DNA from: Solea solea
Lineage: Eukaryota; Chordata; Actinopteri; Pleuronectiformes; Soleidae
Assembly (NCBI RefSeq): GCF_958295425.1
Contig: NC_081136.1
Span: forward strand, 29,254,077 to 29,318,076
Length of the DNA: 64,000 bases
Direction of reading: 5' to 3'
Under the pieces are notes generated by a model, which saw only the letters and a program-made list of their open reading frames with translations, made no database searches and was not told the DNA's origin. Position 1 is the stretch's first letter. Each line of letters starts with the position of its first letter. Positions 1 to 13,221 of this stretch are shown piece after piece. Position numbers and translations under genes: made by a program.

Positions 1-45
1 ACTTAACTACATCTATCCATCTATCTGTCTGTCTGTCTATCTATC
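1..45 (+). repeat. (ATCT/GTCT)n microsatellite at the left edge
   Basis: ATCTATCC, ATCTATCT, GTCTGTCT and ATCTATC units, imperfect. Confidence 0.85.
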
Positions 46-804
46 AAAGTTATACTATGTTATAAAGAAAAAGTACATCCACATACAAATACATCGCAAT
101 GTGGACAACTGTATCAGTTTAAAAGTGTGGTAGACGATGAATGAATGACTCCAGCCGTCCATATTTTATGAGAGCTTACCAATAGAAACCATGGGTAGTT
201 ATTTTTGTAAGGTTTCACGGTAATAACCTTGACTGAACACCCTGGTAGTCAGTTTTCAAGAGTTTGGTGAGCATCATCCTTCATTGTTGAAGTATTCACA
301 TCAGAGCACTTAATTATAAATGCTTCTGAGCTTCCCTTGTACTCTACAGTGTAAGATCAATGCCAAAAGAGGTTATAAAATGATAATCACATCTCATTCT
401 ATTTTCATGGCTAAGCTAATTTAAAAGCACATGGTGCGGCGGGCTTTCAGCTGATGGCCAACCCTTTGGGATTCGCCTTTTTCATATCAAATAGTCACAC
501 GCAGCTCCTGTTGTACCTTGAACTCTTTCCCGTGTTTCTCTTTAACCACTGTGAAAAAAAGATTAAACGCTGTTTAAAATTGTATCGTGGATAATGGTGC
601 CAAAAGCCCATCCCCTACAGTCACTCACTACATTGCAAGTGAAACTCACTCATTCTATGTTCATGTTAAAGCAAATTTTCCACATTTTCCCCCCTGAATA
701 CTCCAACCTGTTTACAACTGTCCAGCTTTACTAGCGCAATGTTGCCGTCGAGTGGAGCTGATGTGCTTAATCTGAATTGTGTGAATTGACAATTGATTGA
801 TTGA
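46..804. other. Gene-free stretch
   Basis: Unique-looking AT-rich DNA; no exon, repeat family or structured element recognised. Confidence 0.7.
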
Positions 805-890
805 TTCATTCATCTTCTACCACTCTATCCTCCAGATGAAGGTTGTGTGGGGGGGGGGCTGTCCATCACAGCGCCACATATGGTGTGTTT
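805..890 (-). repeat. Fragment of the same dispersed repeat
   Basis: TCATCTTCTACCACTCTATC, then a G-rich joint, then GTCCATCACAGCGCCACATA. The middle of the repeat has been deleted. Confidence 0.45.
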
Positions 891-984
891 CCATCATGGT
901 ACAGTGCCAACAGAGCAGCCGTTTCTTTTTCTGCTGTTTGTCTCAACAAGACGTCAAGCTTTATATGGGAGAAGAGTAGAATAG

Positions 985-1315
985 AGAGTAAATCAAAACT
1001 GTCGTGGGTCTAGGTCAACCCGTGCCGGACCATACCATTACTCTGGTACTGAGAAATGGTATGGTTGGGGCCGGTTATATTGGGATTATTCCTAATGAAA
1101 ACACAAAAAATACGTACTATACCAAATGTGTTCCTCAGTTCTAATCACTACACCATCTATGTGGCCCTTGACAAGAGTTATTTAAAAGTAATGTGGTACA
1201 GTTCTAAGTTAAATCACCTATGTCATGGTATTTATATCGTCAGTCTCCGTTATATCCTTTCCAAGGACACAGAATGATGTGATGTCGTAGGGATAGGACA
1301 GACCGTTAAAATGAG
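985..1315. repeat. Probable MITE relic with internal hairpin
   Basis: ACCATACCATT (1029-1039) and its perfect reverse complement AATGGTATGGT (1055-1065) form an 11-bp stem with a 15-base loop. Scattered TATACC/GGTATT motifs to about 1300 resemble fish elements with ACCATACC-type repeats. The boundaries are not defined. Confidence 0.35.
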
Positions 1316-2584
1316 TTAAAATGGGACATTCAGTGCAACAGTCATTATCATATTCTCTGATGTGCTACTGGGTTTCAGTGGTAGTTTGGAAAGCTGACAG
1401 GGTTCCACTGAACAGTCTTGGTAAACAGCTGTGCCAAATTCAAAAGTCACAGTGCAGAACAGGTTATTTGATTTCTCTCCCAGCCAAACAGTGAATGTCA
1501 CACTTGAGATTTGAAAGTGATCACAACACAGTGACAGTCCAAACCAGCCGACACACAAAGAAGACAGATGCACATAGCGGGCAGTTGACTGGCAGGTGCA
1601 GACATACACATGCAAGTACCTGTCCATCTGTCTGTCAACAAGAAGACGTGCACCCAAAAACCTCTTCTTTTACAAAGCCTCTCCACAGTGACACAGATAA
1701 GACCTCCGTGTGTACATTAATCCTTTCAGTAAACCTTCAGCTAATGGCAATTAGAGAGGAGAGCTTTCAGAATTCTCCCGATGCAGCACTTTCACAGTGA
1801 GCCCTTTTTTTCTTTCTTTTTTTGCACTGTGACACATTTCAGCCTCAGGAATCGCACAATGAGTGAAACTCATACTTTATGCTTCACTTGTTACCATGTC
1901 TGCTCTACTGCTGCAACCAGGCTCCTCCACATGCTCGCAGAACAGTTTGTATGTATGTCATATCTGAACAGTGTGTGGTCTGCAGCGCTGTGAATGTTTG
2001 ATATTCCTTTCGTTTTTTATGATTTATTTTTTTGTAGTTGCAATTTGTACTTGTAAAGCGAAGTGTGGAGATATTTATTCAGCGTCTCTTTGCTTCTCTT
2101 AAAAGCTGTGAATTGAGATTCTTTGTAAAGTAAACTCGGGGTCCCAACGGACCCAAAGTCCTCATAAGCAAGTCTAACCACACAGCAGACATCTTGGCAG
2201 TGCCCCAGGCAGTTATGGCAGGTTAACAAGACCAAGTCCTGATATTAATGAATGGGGAGAGCGCCATAAATGCACACTAATGGTGGCCTACACATAACAA
2301 CTGCACACTCACAATCACCAGTCACATCTGATCAAATCAAACAACAACAGCCCAAGTCTGTGACGTGCTTTGCCCGCAAAAAACTTAAAAACATCGACGC
2401 CCTTTTCAGTTCAAAGATCACTTTTGATTTAAAGTAATGTAACTCAAAGAGGGTGGAGGAAATAAAACCACAACACTTAAACAAAAAGGTTCATGTCTAA
2501 AATAAAGGCGACTGATTGATTTAATATCCGCTTCCATGCTTATCACAACACAATCAACACACAAAAAGAAACATTTGTAATATG

Positions 2585-2633
<49 letters not shown>

Positions 2634-5236
2634 TATAGACTTTTATCATGCCTGTCAAGGTACCAAAGTCAGCTTTACAGAACAGGGATTGTTTAATTGG
2701 TTTGTTTCCTTCATAACATCTCAGTTATGCAGTTTCATCTACATTTTCCAAACAACTGTAACATAAGAGGAATCGTGACATCAAATCTCTTTGCAGTACA
2801 GAAATGCTCCTACCTGCAGCCCACACATCATCCACAGTCGTGGTCCCCCCACCCTCATCTCTAAGATCACAAAAACAACTCTTGGTGGGGGGAACAGTGC
2901 TTTTGTAATGACTCTGTGCACATTCTAACATGACCGCCCAAACGTGAGTAAAGGGTTCTCCGCCCAGCTACGTTCCAAGTACAGTTTGATGGATGGAGGC
3001 CGGCTTGACCCCCGCTGCACCGCAAAGCCAAATTGCAGCTATCTGCTGATGTGCTTGAGAAATAACATTCTCCATCTTGCGCTGTCGAGATGCCAGACTG
3101 TTTGGCCTGGCGGCGATGTATTAAATGGTATATTGATAATTGAAATCTTCGCGGCCCTTGCGCTGCCTTTCTGCTGACTGTGAACTTTTAGGCAGATGGT
3201 CTCTATAACTCATGTGCAATTGGAGAACAGGGCGGAGGGGGCGGGGAAAGAGAGGCGGATTTTTCAAAATCGCCATGTGTTGAGATTTTACAAGACATAC
3301 AAATGCATCAACAGCAAACTGTAAAAAACGCACCAGAAAATATCACAGCACATTATTTTTATGAATGCAATATGCTTTGTCCTTGTAGTTCACATTTGGC
3401 GCAGCACTTAATATTCCAAACATACTTAGCAATTGATAAATGTGGACCTCTGACTATGTGCATCAGAGCAATAACCAGATCACTGCAGCACAAATGAGAA
3501 CTCTTTTCATTTCCATCACCTCAGAAATATCACATTAAAGGGTAATAGCCCATCTCGTTTCGATTCCAATGGACCTCATGAGTGCATTTTCACCCATGGC
3601 GCCCCAGCTAAAATAGAAATAGAACAGACTGTTGACAGTAACCAATGTCACATAATCTCCCCCCGAAGGACAAGCATTGAAGATCAATTTATTTTCCTAA
3701 ATGCTATTCATATATCCATCTTTGCTGGGCGCCGAGGGACACGGCATATCAGAGTTTAAATCTAATGTTGCGTGAATGGATTCTACCGAGGGGCAAAAGA
3801 CAATAGAGTGGGTGGACGTGACGGCGGGGGAGGAAAAGAGAGGTGACAAACAAGCTCATGGAAAACAATGAAATAAATGAAATGGCTTAATGAAAAGTGA
3901 CGTGGGAAATCGTGAAAGTATTTATTTTTCCTCTGGAAAGCTGTTTGCCCTGCGTGTGTCTGGAGAGGACGTCGCCCCGGCACAGATCACTTACCAAGTA
4001 CTCAAAAAGATCAAAAACGGACGCAAAGTTGCTTAGTGGGTGCATCTACACTACATCGTTCACCCTCACTGGAAGTGTTTCTTTGCAAACACCTCTGTCG
4101 TTCCAACAGTTTGTCGTTCCAAAGTCTTTTTATAGCTTATGCAAAACCTTGCACTTCATAATTGCTTAGCACACGCGGGACACGGAGGCTTTGTTTACTG
4201 TACCGCGAACCGGTAGATCAATTCCTATCCCTCTGCCTTTGGTAGCCCCTTTGGTAATTGCGGAGCAGAAAATGTGTGTTAACAGTTAGAATTCTGCCAG
4301 CTCTGAAACACTTTGGACAAGAATAAAAGCATAAGGGCTGCGAGGTGGGGATTGGAACAGGGGGGAGAGAGTAAAAAGTTGGCAGCATCCTCCTGAAGAT
4401 GCAAAGCCTGATATGATCGGTGAAAAATCGATACTATTAAAAATGAGGGATGGGCCGACACGAAGCCTTTCAAAGTGTCAGATTCAATAAAAAATGGTGC
4501 AGTGATAATTAGCCAGTGTGAAGAAGGCACAGATCCCCTATGTGACCTTGTGAAGAACTAGGATTCACACAAATGGCTGACCGAGTGAAAGGATTCGAAA
4601 GATCTTGGTAAGACGTGATTCTCAGTGTGAATATTTCAAAAAGAACCCTTGCATGCTGCTCAGATTTATGTGCAATCTGCAATGATAGTTGTTTACCACT
4701 AATGAGACTTGTGTGTGCGCCAGGTGAACGCTTGTGTGGAAAGTGAGGTTTGACTCATTTATATTCTGTGAATTTTCCAAGAGCCTTGAGTTTGTTCCAC
4801 CATAGATCGGAAACGTCACTGTAAGGCAACAGAGAGCCAGCATGTCGTGTCTTGCAGGGAGGTTTACTTCATGTGCTTTCTTTAATAAAATAGTTCAGAA
4901 GTTTATCACCAACACACGGAGCCCCAGACATAACATCGGGGGGAAAAAACTCCAATTTGTGCCCATGAAATATTAATTTGTTGGACAGCTGGGTAAGCAA
5001 ATGGAGTGCACTCTCTCTTGAAAGTGTGACACTAAAGTAAAGTTAGAGAGATATTTGAAGTTCTGTGATCAACAACCTTCACACTAAACACTGTTGAAAC
5101 ACATGTGTGGACATACTTTGCATCATAGTGATGTAGACAACAAGCTACAACCTCATTTTCATCAAAATGAGCTGGAGCAACTACATTGATCTCTACGTGC
5201 ACTCGTCCGTGAGGCTGGAGCGCAGGGACCGTCTAC
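1316..5236. other. Gene-free stretch
   Basis: Contains the ATA microsatellite at 2585. The minus-strand frame at 1316-1657 and its + shadow at 1495-1800 have no domain. The balanced, repeat-poor composition at 2940-4260 could hide conserved non-coding elements, but that cannot be judged without alignment. Confidence 0.65.
2585..2630 (+). repeat. (ATA)n microsatellite
   Basis: About 15 uninterrupted ATA/TAA trinucleotides. The minus-strand poly-leucine frame over it is an artefact. Confidence 0.95.
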
Positions 5237-5267
5237 AGCAAGGGTGGGCAAATTGCCCACCCCTGCT
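5237..5267. mobile_element. Fused hAT terminal inverted repeats (element with no interior)
   Basis: GGGTGGGCAA (5242-5251) and TTGCCCACCC (5253-5262) are perfect complements around a single A. The pairing extends to 15-bp arms with one mismatch. The arm CAGGGGTGGGCAA is a common hAT terminus, so this looks like a copy reduced to its two ends. Confidence 0.5.
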
Positions 5268-7944
5268 ATAAATACTATAACTGCTCATTTGTATTATTCT
5301 ACATATAATATAGACAAGTACTGTATATTTAAAACCTCCATGATTATAGATTCTATAAACCGTAGACTAGTTATGCGCACAACAGGATTCTCCACATTGC
5401 ACTGGCAGAAAAGTTTGTACTGCATGCCACACATAAACAAGCCAAAGTTATAGCTCGACTGCAGATATGTCAGCAGAGAGCAAAAGAGTCTTCCACATAC
5501 TGCGTCAATGTTTACCAAATAGGAGTTTGAGTAGGTCTCAGCTTTCATGTTGTCACTTAAAGCCCAGCATTGCCTGCTGTGACGAGCAGAAAAAGGTCTG
5601 GGTAAGGAAAATATTATTACCCTTTATATCTTTGAGGAGGCAGGCGTCCAATCCAGGCACCTACCCTTGAGATATAGAGGCAGGGTTGTTTATAGTCGCC
5701 CCCCCCCACCATACCCTTTCCACCGAGTGTCACCACCAAAGTGACACTGCAAAGGGATCTGCGGGCATGACAATGAACCATGTACTTCTCCAGAGAGAGG
5801 GGTAAAGAGAGGCAATTTCTGAAATGATGGGTGCCGGAGATGATGCCCAATATGCTTCAGCTCTTTAGAATTTACAGCCTCTGCAGCACCATGTGTAAAC
5901 AGATGGGGAGCAAAACAGGGCGCTCTGCAATTCCTCTACCGACTCCCTCCTTCCATTTTTTTTTTTTTTCCCCTGAATTTTTATATGCTCAGTCTGCAAT
6001 GTCCTTCAGAGAACATAATTTTAGATTTCTCTGGAGAAATACTTCACTATACTGCCTTCCCTATTGTTTGGATGCCAATACTGCAGTTTTTTTTCCCCCT
6101 TTTTTTTCTTTTTTTTCCCGTACCTGTGCATCTATCACTGGTGGCAGACCAGAATTGTTGTGCTAAATGTTTACAGGAGGGCACTGCTGCCTCTATAAGC
6201 AGGCAGGTGTTAAGAATGCCATTATGAGCAGGAGTTTTATGGGCAGTTGTGGATATGACAACAAGAATTCACTGCCACCTTGATGGAAGGCAATTATTGT
6301 GAATCACTTTAACTACGTCTGTTGGCTGAAAAAGTGCCATCAGAGTTAGAAGCTGCTTTCTGCGGAATAAAGTGCATCAAATATGTGAAATGGAGTTGGA
6401 GGAACTTCATAACGTAGAGCTGTGTATCATCCGTGTTGTGGCGTCATCATCAAAAGGAATCAAACTGTATTCTTCTTCTAGCCGTTCTTTGTCCACACTT
6501 TCGGTTTCACTGCCTACATTTGTGACATTTAATGGTACGACCGCAGATCTTAACTCATGGAGGAGTCTGTCAGGCAACTAGAGTAGCCTTCAAATACCAG
6601 AAAAGGTGTTCTTTGTTATTGTAATAAGCTTCATCATCAAAATGCAAAACACATGCTTTGTCTGGTTTGCCCAGCCCTTTGCTTAAAGTACATATTTGAA
6701 GGTTACTACAACAATTTTTTTTTTTTTTTTAAAGCAATTATACACCTACCTATAGGTAATATTAAATGCCTGCATCACCTTTCTACATAAATGTATTATT
6801 ATTATATCTGACCTGGCCAAATTTTGGTTGTAAAGGCTGTGAAGCCCCTGAGGGAAACAATATAAAACATTTTTTTACAAATGAGGTGAACAAATTGTGT
6901 TTTAATTTCCTTTGAGCTCTCTTGCCAACAGCCAAATGACCAGGACACACTGAACCTTGATGTTTTACTTTTTAACATTAAACATTAACTTTTACTGATA
7001 TACAGTATTTATGCACTTGTGGTCAGGGCTTTTTGTGAAGTGAAAAACAAAGAACCATTCCCGTTTGTTCTTAAGTAGAAAGTGGGAGTATAGTGATATG
7101 GGAGAACGTTGCCAGTTTTCCAGTATTCTGAATTAAATAGAATTTAAATAACCTCCCAGCCTATTTCTCTGCTTTTATATGCTACCAAACCAAGTGCCAT
7201 AAAAATTGATGCATTACGACCACTACACAGTGTCACACGCTTGAGTGCTGTGTGATAAAGTTTAGCATGCTTCAGTGTGAGTGGTTTTTGCCTCGGGGTG
7301 ACCTAGCTATGTGTGTGTGTGTGTGCACTCACTGTTGAAACTGTTATGAACATGTACAAGCTCATGTACTCTACTCAACTCAGGTTACTGCTGACAGCAG
7401 CTCACACACACACAGAGTCGTAGTAATGTAGAAAAATACTAAAAGAGAGAGCTTGTTGTTCTTGCGTTACAGTGTTAGTCTGTTAACGTGTCAATAATAT
7501 TACTTTGGTGAGACTCAGGGCTGCAGTTTAGCTGATAGTTGTGCAGCTTTTAGTGCCTGTTACTGTTACGAACCAATTTGCGTTTTCATTCTGCTACTCC
7601 ATTTCTACTTAGTCTACTTGGCATTTTAAATTTAATGCTGTGACACTGCATAAATGCAAGTAAGTAGATGTACGCATGTGTCCTAAAATAAAATACTGTA
7701 CATGCATCAATGAAATTATTATTAAAGTTGAGTAAAACTGTAATATTTTGACATAACCTGCAGTTTAATATTTTGCATAATGGACATACATATTTATATT
7801 TTGATTTGGTTGATTGAAAATAAAACCTTTTACATCTTATCAAGTTTGCCTGTTTATTCATGTAAGGCTGCAAGTATGACTATTTTAAATAATAAATTAG
7901 TATAATATACACCAAATGCTGTCATGTTAATGTAACCAAATTAA
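5268..7944. other. Gene-free stretch
   Basis: T-rich runs at 5958-5970, 6088-6118 and 6716-6730; a short GT tract at 7310-7324. Nothing else recognised. Confidence 0.65.
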
Positions 7945-8205
7945 TGTTGTATGAAGGTTGTGACATATAACGTGAGGGGAACCAAAAGAGAACGTTCTCT
8001 AAAGATTGTATGAAGGTTGTGAAAAAATCCTATCTATCTATCTATCTATCTATCCATCTATCCATCCATCCATCCATCCATCCATCCATCCATCCTTCAG
8101 CAACCAAAAACGAACGTTAGGGGAACGTTAAGAAGACTTTCCATATCAACCACAGAATAACCTAGGGGGGAACCTTCAGGGAACGTTCCCACAACCAAAA
8201 AGATA
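7945..8205. repeat. AACGTT-rich repeat interrupted by a TATC/CATC microsatellite
   Basis: Palindromes AGAGAACGTTCTCT (7987-8000) and GGGAACGTTCCC (8179-8190), plus two GAACGTTA copies near 8112 and 8123, lie around a TATC/CATC tract. GTATGAAGGTTGTGA occurs twice (about 7951 and 8008). It resembles the GGAACGTTCC-rich minisatellite-like repeats of fish. Confidence 0.5.
8031..8094 (+). repeat. (TATC)n/(CATC)n microsatellite
   Basis: TATC units change to CATC units, about 16 tetramers in total, inside the AACGTT repeat. Confidence 0.95.
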
Positions 8206-8714
8206 CAAAGCATATTGGGTTAATGTGTGCTGTTACTCTTTTGGCCGTAAAGTACACAAAACTGCAATCATTTACTTGTGTAACCGATGTCAACTAAAAT
8301 ACATAAACTGATGTTTTGGTAATCAAGAAAATTTGCAGGAAAAATTTGAAAAAAAGAAAAAGGATGAGAGGTTTCGGGTAAAAAGGCCAACAATGTTCTC
8401 ATATGAGGAAAGAACTGGACTCAAGCCCAGGCAAACATCAGCAACTGCTCAGTTTGCTCCGAGCTTCAAAATTAAAAGCCTCTTAAAATATAATTTTCCA
8501 AAATTATAGTTTAGATACAAATCAAATTCAACTGCACAAAGTCGGCTCAAACTAAACATCAACATGCCACTGTTCAGCGAGGTTTACTTTTTTGAGCATC
8601 GCTATTCTTTCTCCTTGCTGTAAGTGCATATTATTCTCCTCAGGGGTTTGCGCATGCGGCGGAGGTCCAAAGAGTTCACACCATCTCAAGCCTTTGGGTC
8701 AATTTCCTGTCGGC
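8206..8714. other. Gene-free stretch before the TATA-like box
   Basis: Ends in a small CpG-containing segment (GCGCATGCGGCGGAGG near 8650) that could be part of a promoter; otherwise nothing seen. Confidence 0.55.
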
Positions 8715-8951
8715 AATATAAGGAGAGCTTGTGCCAAACATCTTGAGCTCTGACCCTGAGAGAAATCTATCGCTCATTCCAAACTGCTCGTCAAGATGGA
8801 AACTTTCTCAGACCTCAATGCCGATTTAGCAGCAGCAGCTGCTGCAGGAGTCCATGACTGTTGGCGCTCGTGTTCAGGTCTCGGGGCCAAAAGAGTCAAA
8901 ACATACTCTGGTAAAAGTATTCTGGGAGAGCAAGCTGTGGATTTGCTCTGA
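8715..8951 (+). CDS. Possible 51-residue ORF behind a TATA-like box (unrecognised)
   Basis: AATATAAGGA at 8715-8724 is a TATA-like box. ATG at 8796, in good initiation context (CAAG before, G after), opens a 51-codon frame ending at TGA 8949-8951; the TATA-to-ATG distance of about 80 bases suits a short leader. The product starts METFSDLNADL, followed by a run of six alanines (encoded by GCA/GCT triplets), then a Cys- and basic-containing tail ending in EQAVDLL. I recognise no family, and no polyadenylation signal is obvious close downstream. An open frame of this size is expected by chance, so the case rests on the promoter-like spacing. Splicing into or out of this segment cannot be excluded. 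Confidence 0.15.
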
Positions 8952-9370
8952 AGTAGCCTCACTGTTGCTACGAGTCTGTGGCTGCTACCGCTACTCAGCC
9001 TTGTTTCCTACGCAGTGCAGGGAGGTATTATGCAAGGGTGCGTGGATAAGGAAGTGATTCTGTCCACCCACAGGGACGGATCTCAAGAGTGTGTGCATGG
9101 GAGCAAGTTGCAGAGAGAGAGAGAGACTACAGAATGGGTGGTATATATCTTGATGTTTTTTTTCCCCGCTGCTGTAAAGGCTCTTGCACGTTTCTGCTCA
9201 CTGCACAGCAAACGTCCACTCAGTGACCCCGACCCTTCATGTAATGCACAATAAAATGTGTAAGTGGCATACCATCACCACTGAACTCTGGATAAATTGC
9301 CTCATATTTTCTGTGGAGGCACCTATCCTTTAAGATAACATTCAAGACTACGGCACAACAGCAAAGACAA

Positions 9371-9413
9371 TACATGTATGTATACATATATATATATGTA
9401 TATACAGTATATA
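9371..9413 (+). repeat. TA/TATG-rich low-complexity tract
   Basis: Mixed ATGTATAC and (AT)n units. Confidence 0.85.
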
Positions 9414-12033
9414 GTCGTTATGGTGCAAACAAAACTTCTGCAACCTGATCATATTGCCATTGCTTTATTTCTTTCTCCAAAACATCTTTTTACTTTCCAT
9501 TTATTCTCCATTTTGTCTAATAATTCCATGTTTTTTTTTTTTTTTTTTTAAATAAATCCCTGCACAGATCAATGTTTTCTGTTTTTCTTTTTAAAGCACA
9601 CTCAGAGCCAAAAAAAACCCCCAAAAACAATAATGAAAAACAGAATGCATATTTCAGCCTGAGAAGCAAAATGTGATGGAAATGCACAGAGACCCTGATG
9701 ATTAATGCATATAATGGATCTGGCACTCCAAACAAATGACTCTCTTGCATAACCCTTCAAACTCATGTTCACATACAGTGTCAAACTGTCAGCGTTGGCT
9801 TTTAATTTCCCATGTAGCCCCGAGCCATATCAGGGGATGGTTTGCATTCAATACGTCTAACTAAGAAAAATAGGAGAAAAAAAGAAAACACATGAACCAG
9901 ATTTACTTATTCTGTTGTAACACATTCAAATGCAGGACTAATTCTATCTTTAACAGACTGCTTTGTACAAAACATGCATAAATGCACACGTGACAGGGTT
10001 TGCAAATGTGCAGAGAGGTCTTTTATATATATTTAAACTGCTGCTAAGAAGATATTTTCTTAATTACAGCTTTGAAAAGGCTTTTTTTCCCCCCCCTCTT
10101 TTTTAAATAACCGGCCTGGGCTGAGTAAATCTGAGCAAACACGGAGCCAAACTGCTCATAATCCTACGTTCAAAGGTGGCATGAGGGAATGAAACAGCAT
10201 TTTCCTCTTTGGCTGAATTACACATTTTTAGAAAAAACAAGGAGGTGGGAGCGTGGCAGGGTGAGGAAAATCCACTGCCGACTAAAATAAAAACATATTC
10301 CACTGTGGGTGAATAAAAAAGGGCACGTAACAAAGTGTCACCGTGTGGTTTTGTATGAATCTGTGAACATCTCAGGCCCCCAGGAATCCCAGTGAGGCAA
10401 ACACACACTCACACACTTTCAGTCTGCCCACAGAAATTACACTGATAATTATAACTCCTGCAGAGGAAAATTGACACACAGAGGAGTGTTTTTTTTGCAG
10501 AGCGTGCACTCCAATATCATTTCATATTCGTATCACATATCGGGGGCAGTGAGCGCTCTGATTCTCTGCTACTTTAAAAATAAAAACACACATGGAGGAA
10601 ATGTTCACATAACGATTCAGCATGGACAAAAATGGCACATGACACATACAGTATATAACAAACTACCCACACATACATTATTTTACATTCTGACTTGGAT
10701 CCATGTTTGGATCTAAGAGTGATAAAAAAACAAAAAAAAAACAGCTTGAATTACTGAAAATGGTTGCGGGAGAAAAAAAGTGTGATTACACACCGGGACA
10801 ATAGGAGACTATTTTATGACCGCTTTATGTATTTACTCTACAACACCATTAGTGGCTACATTTGGCAGAAATGATGCACAAGTGAAAGTGCACAAGATTA
10901 ATAAACAGTTTATCCCAGAAGGGGGGTAACATCTCCTGCATCTTAATTTCCTTCAACTTGCTTCCTTGCTCTCCTGTTACAACTGATATTTTTTGTCTAC
11001 ATTTTCTTTAAAAAAAGCTCCACAAGAAATAGCAAGAAAATACCTATAAGCTGCTGATGATGCAGTCACTCAATGATACTGTTTTTTATTTTCTGTGAGA
11101 AGCAGTAATTACCAAAATACTGAGGATAATCCAGCGACCTCAACATCAATAGTTTTCATATTCGTACAGTAGGGGCTACAGTATTTTGTCAGTGAGGAAA
11201 AAGCTGCAGTGGAAACCGGAGTTTGGTGGAATTAACAGACAGGGACACACTACAGCGTTTCAATTTTTATTTTTTTTCAATGTTTTCAGCTGAATAAGAA
11301 AGAAAAAAAAACATTAAATTCACCTCTATTGTATTCTGGAGGCAGCAGAGGTAGGCATCTGAAAAGCCGAGCAGATAAATAGCAGGACTGTGTGAATAGA
11401 TATCACTTTTTTTGTGGTGAGGAAAAAGTAACCTATGTGAAAATGAAATATGAATAAATAAATAAATAATGGAAAACCCAGCCATACACGTCATCAAGGT
11501 CATGTTTAAATAGAGAAAGGAAAACTCTTACTTACATTTGCTCTAATTATCATTTTTATATTCTAACCTGTGCCGCCTAGGAAAGGAAAAGTGAAATTAG
11601 CAAAAGTTTAGACTCGTAATTTAAGGTGTGTAACAATTTTAAACTCTATTATTTCTTCCAGTATCTCGAGCATCATCAGTAACTCGCTCACTCACGGCTA
11701 TTCACGACAAGAGCGAGGCTTTTTTGAAAGCTGCCAAATTTAATAATTGAATGATTGTGTTTCTGATTTAGAGGTTTAGAGGATAAGGATTTTTAATCCT
11801 CGCAGTGTGTCGTCACACAGAAACTTTTCATTTCATGTCGTCAATGTTCTGTACAACAACGAACATGCATGAATGAGTCTTTGTTCTTCAATTTATTCAT
11901 TGTTGCCCTAACATACCCTGAATTGACTGCTGGGTGGACGTAGCTGTTACTTACTGAAAAATCGGAAATAGGAACTTCATTTCATAAGTACAAGGATGAA
12001 CTAAGCAAGTAGAATTTTGATTATGCTGAGTGA

Positions 12034-12053
12034 GATATATATATATATATATA
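12034..12053 (+). repeat. (AT)n tract
   Basis: About ten AT dinucleotides. Confidence 0.9.
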
Positions 12054-13208
12054 GTATATATAGCTAATGCAAAGAGTCGGTTATTTAGAATGAATCCAAG
12101 AATCTAGAATGGTAGAATTAATTGCACAGAGATAATGGAATATGTAAATGAGGGCATTTACCTTTTTTCCAGCATGTTTTTCTTTTGCAGCGCACAACAA
12201 ACTTTCCCTGCCAAGAGATGGCTCCTGTTTGATTGCGGCCATGGGTCGGATTCTGCTGCCAAAGCTGCTCTGCAATTTGAAGAAACTAGCTTTTTGGAGG
12301 TTTGCATCAGCTGCACTGGTTATTTAGTCTTTTCACAGAACATTCCGGGGGTCCTCATTCTTCTAATTTGTATTTTTAGCATTGGAAACGATCCTCAGTG
12401 ATTGCTTGGATCTCTGCAATCGCTGTCCAAGATTAATGTTTGATGTCGAGGCCTGGGTTTGTTGGGAATTTGGGTTTGTCGGGGTGTGCATAAATATTTC
12501 CAGCATATTTTGGAGAGGTTCAGTGCCAGCAGCCACCAACTGTGGCCTCTTTTGAAAACGTCCTGAAAACGACGGCCCCCTGTGACGACCTTTCCTCTAA
12601 AGGAGAGCAGGGGCAGAGAGAGGGAAGACTAGTCTCTCTTTATTTTCCTCCTCCTAAATAATCCAACTCTTCCTGTGACTCATATACCACACATGATGAA
12701 TGCAGCCAAAGGCATGTGTGTCACTGATTTGTGCGTCATTCCAGTTTGAAGGTAATTCAACATGCTTCCACAGCACCTGGCTCGGTTTTTTTTTGCATCG
12801 GCACCAAAATCAATTTTCCTTCACTTTTTACTGTAGATCCCACTGCAAGCCTCAGATCCCCTGCTGCCGGGCTGCTGCAGCTGTCCATCATGTGGCAGCT
12901 GTTTACATCCCAGGCATTAATTGGATGCGACACACAAAAAGCCTCCTTTCTTTAAATTGTGCTATGAATATCCAAGCAGAGGAAAACGCGGAAACTGCGG
13001 GATGCAGATAGATGTCTGCGTTAAAAAGTGCTGTATCTCTGCTATAGGAGAATTTTTCAAATGCAATCGTACAGCTCAATCTTGATATGAAGACCTGCTC
13101 CTATAGAGAGATGAGTCGTGGAAAAGGAAGAGGAGGAAAAGAGCGAACACTTGTTTACAACACTCTCTCCGCTCGTTAGACTTGCTGACCATAATCCAAA
13201 GTAGATAC

Positions 13209-13221
13209 GGGGGGGGGGGGG
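13209..13221 (+). repeat. G13 homopolymer
   Basis: Thirteen consecutive G in otherwise AT-leaning DNA; the length is prone to sequencing error. Confidence 0.9.

Noticed and set aside
2418..2633. Minus-strand poly-leucine frame
   Set aside because: Translation of the ATA microsatellite.
8031..8094. CRISPR-like regular repeats
   Set aside because: Simple tetranucleotide microsatellite in a vertebrate genome; no spacers.
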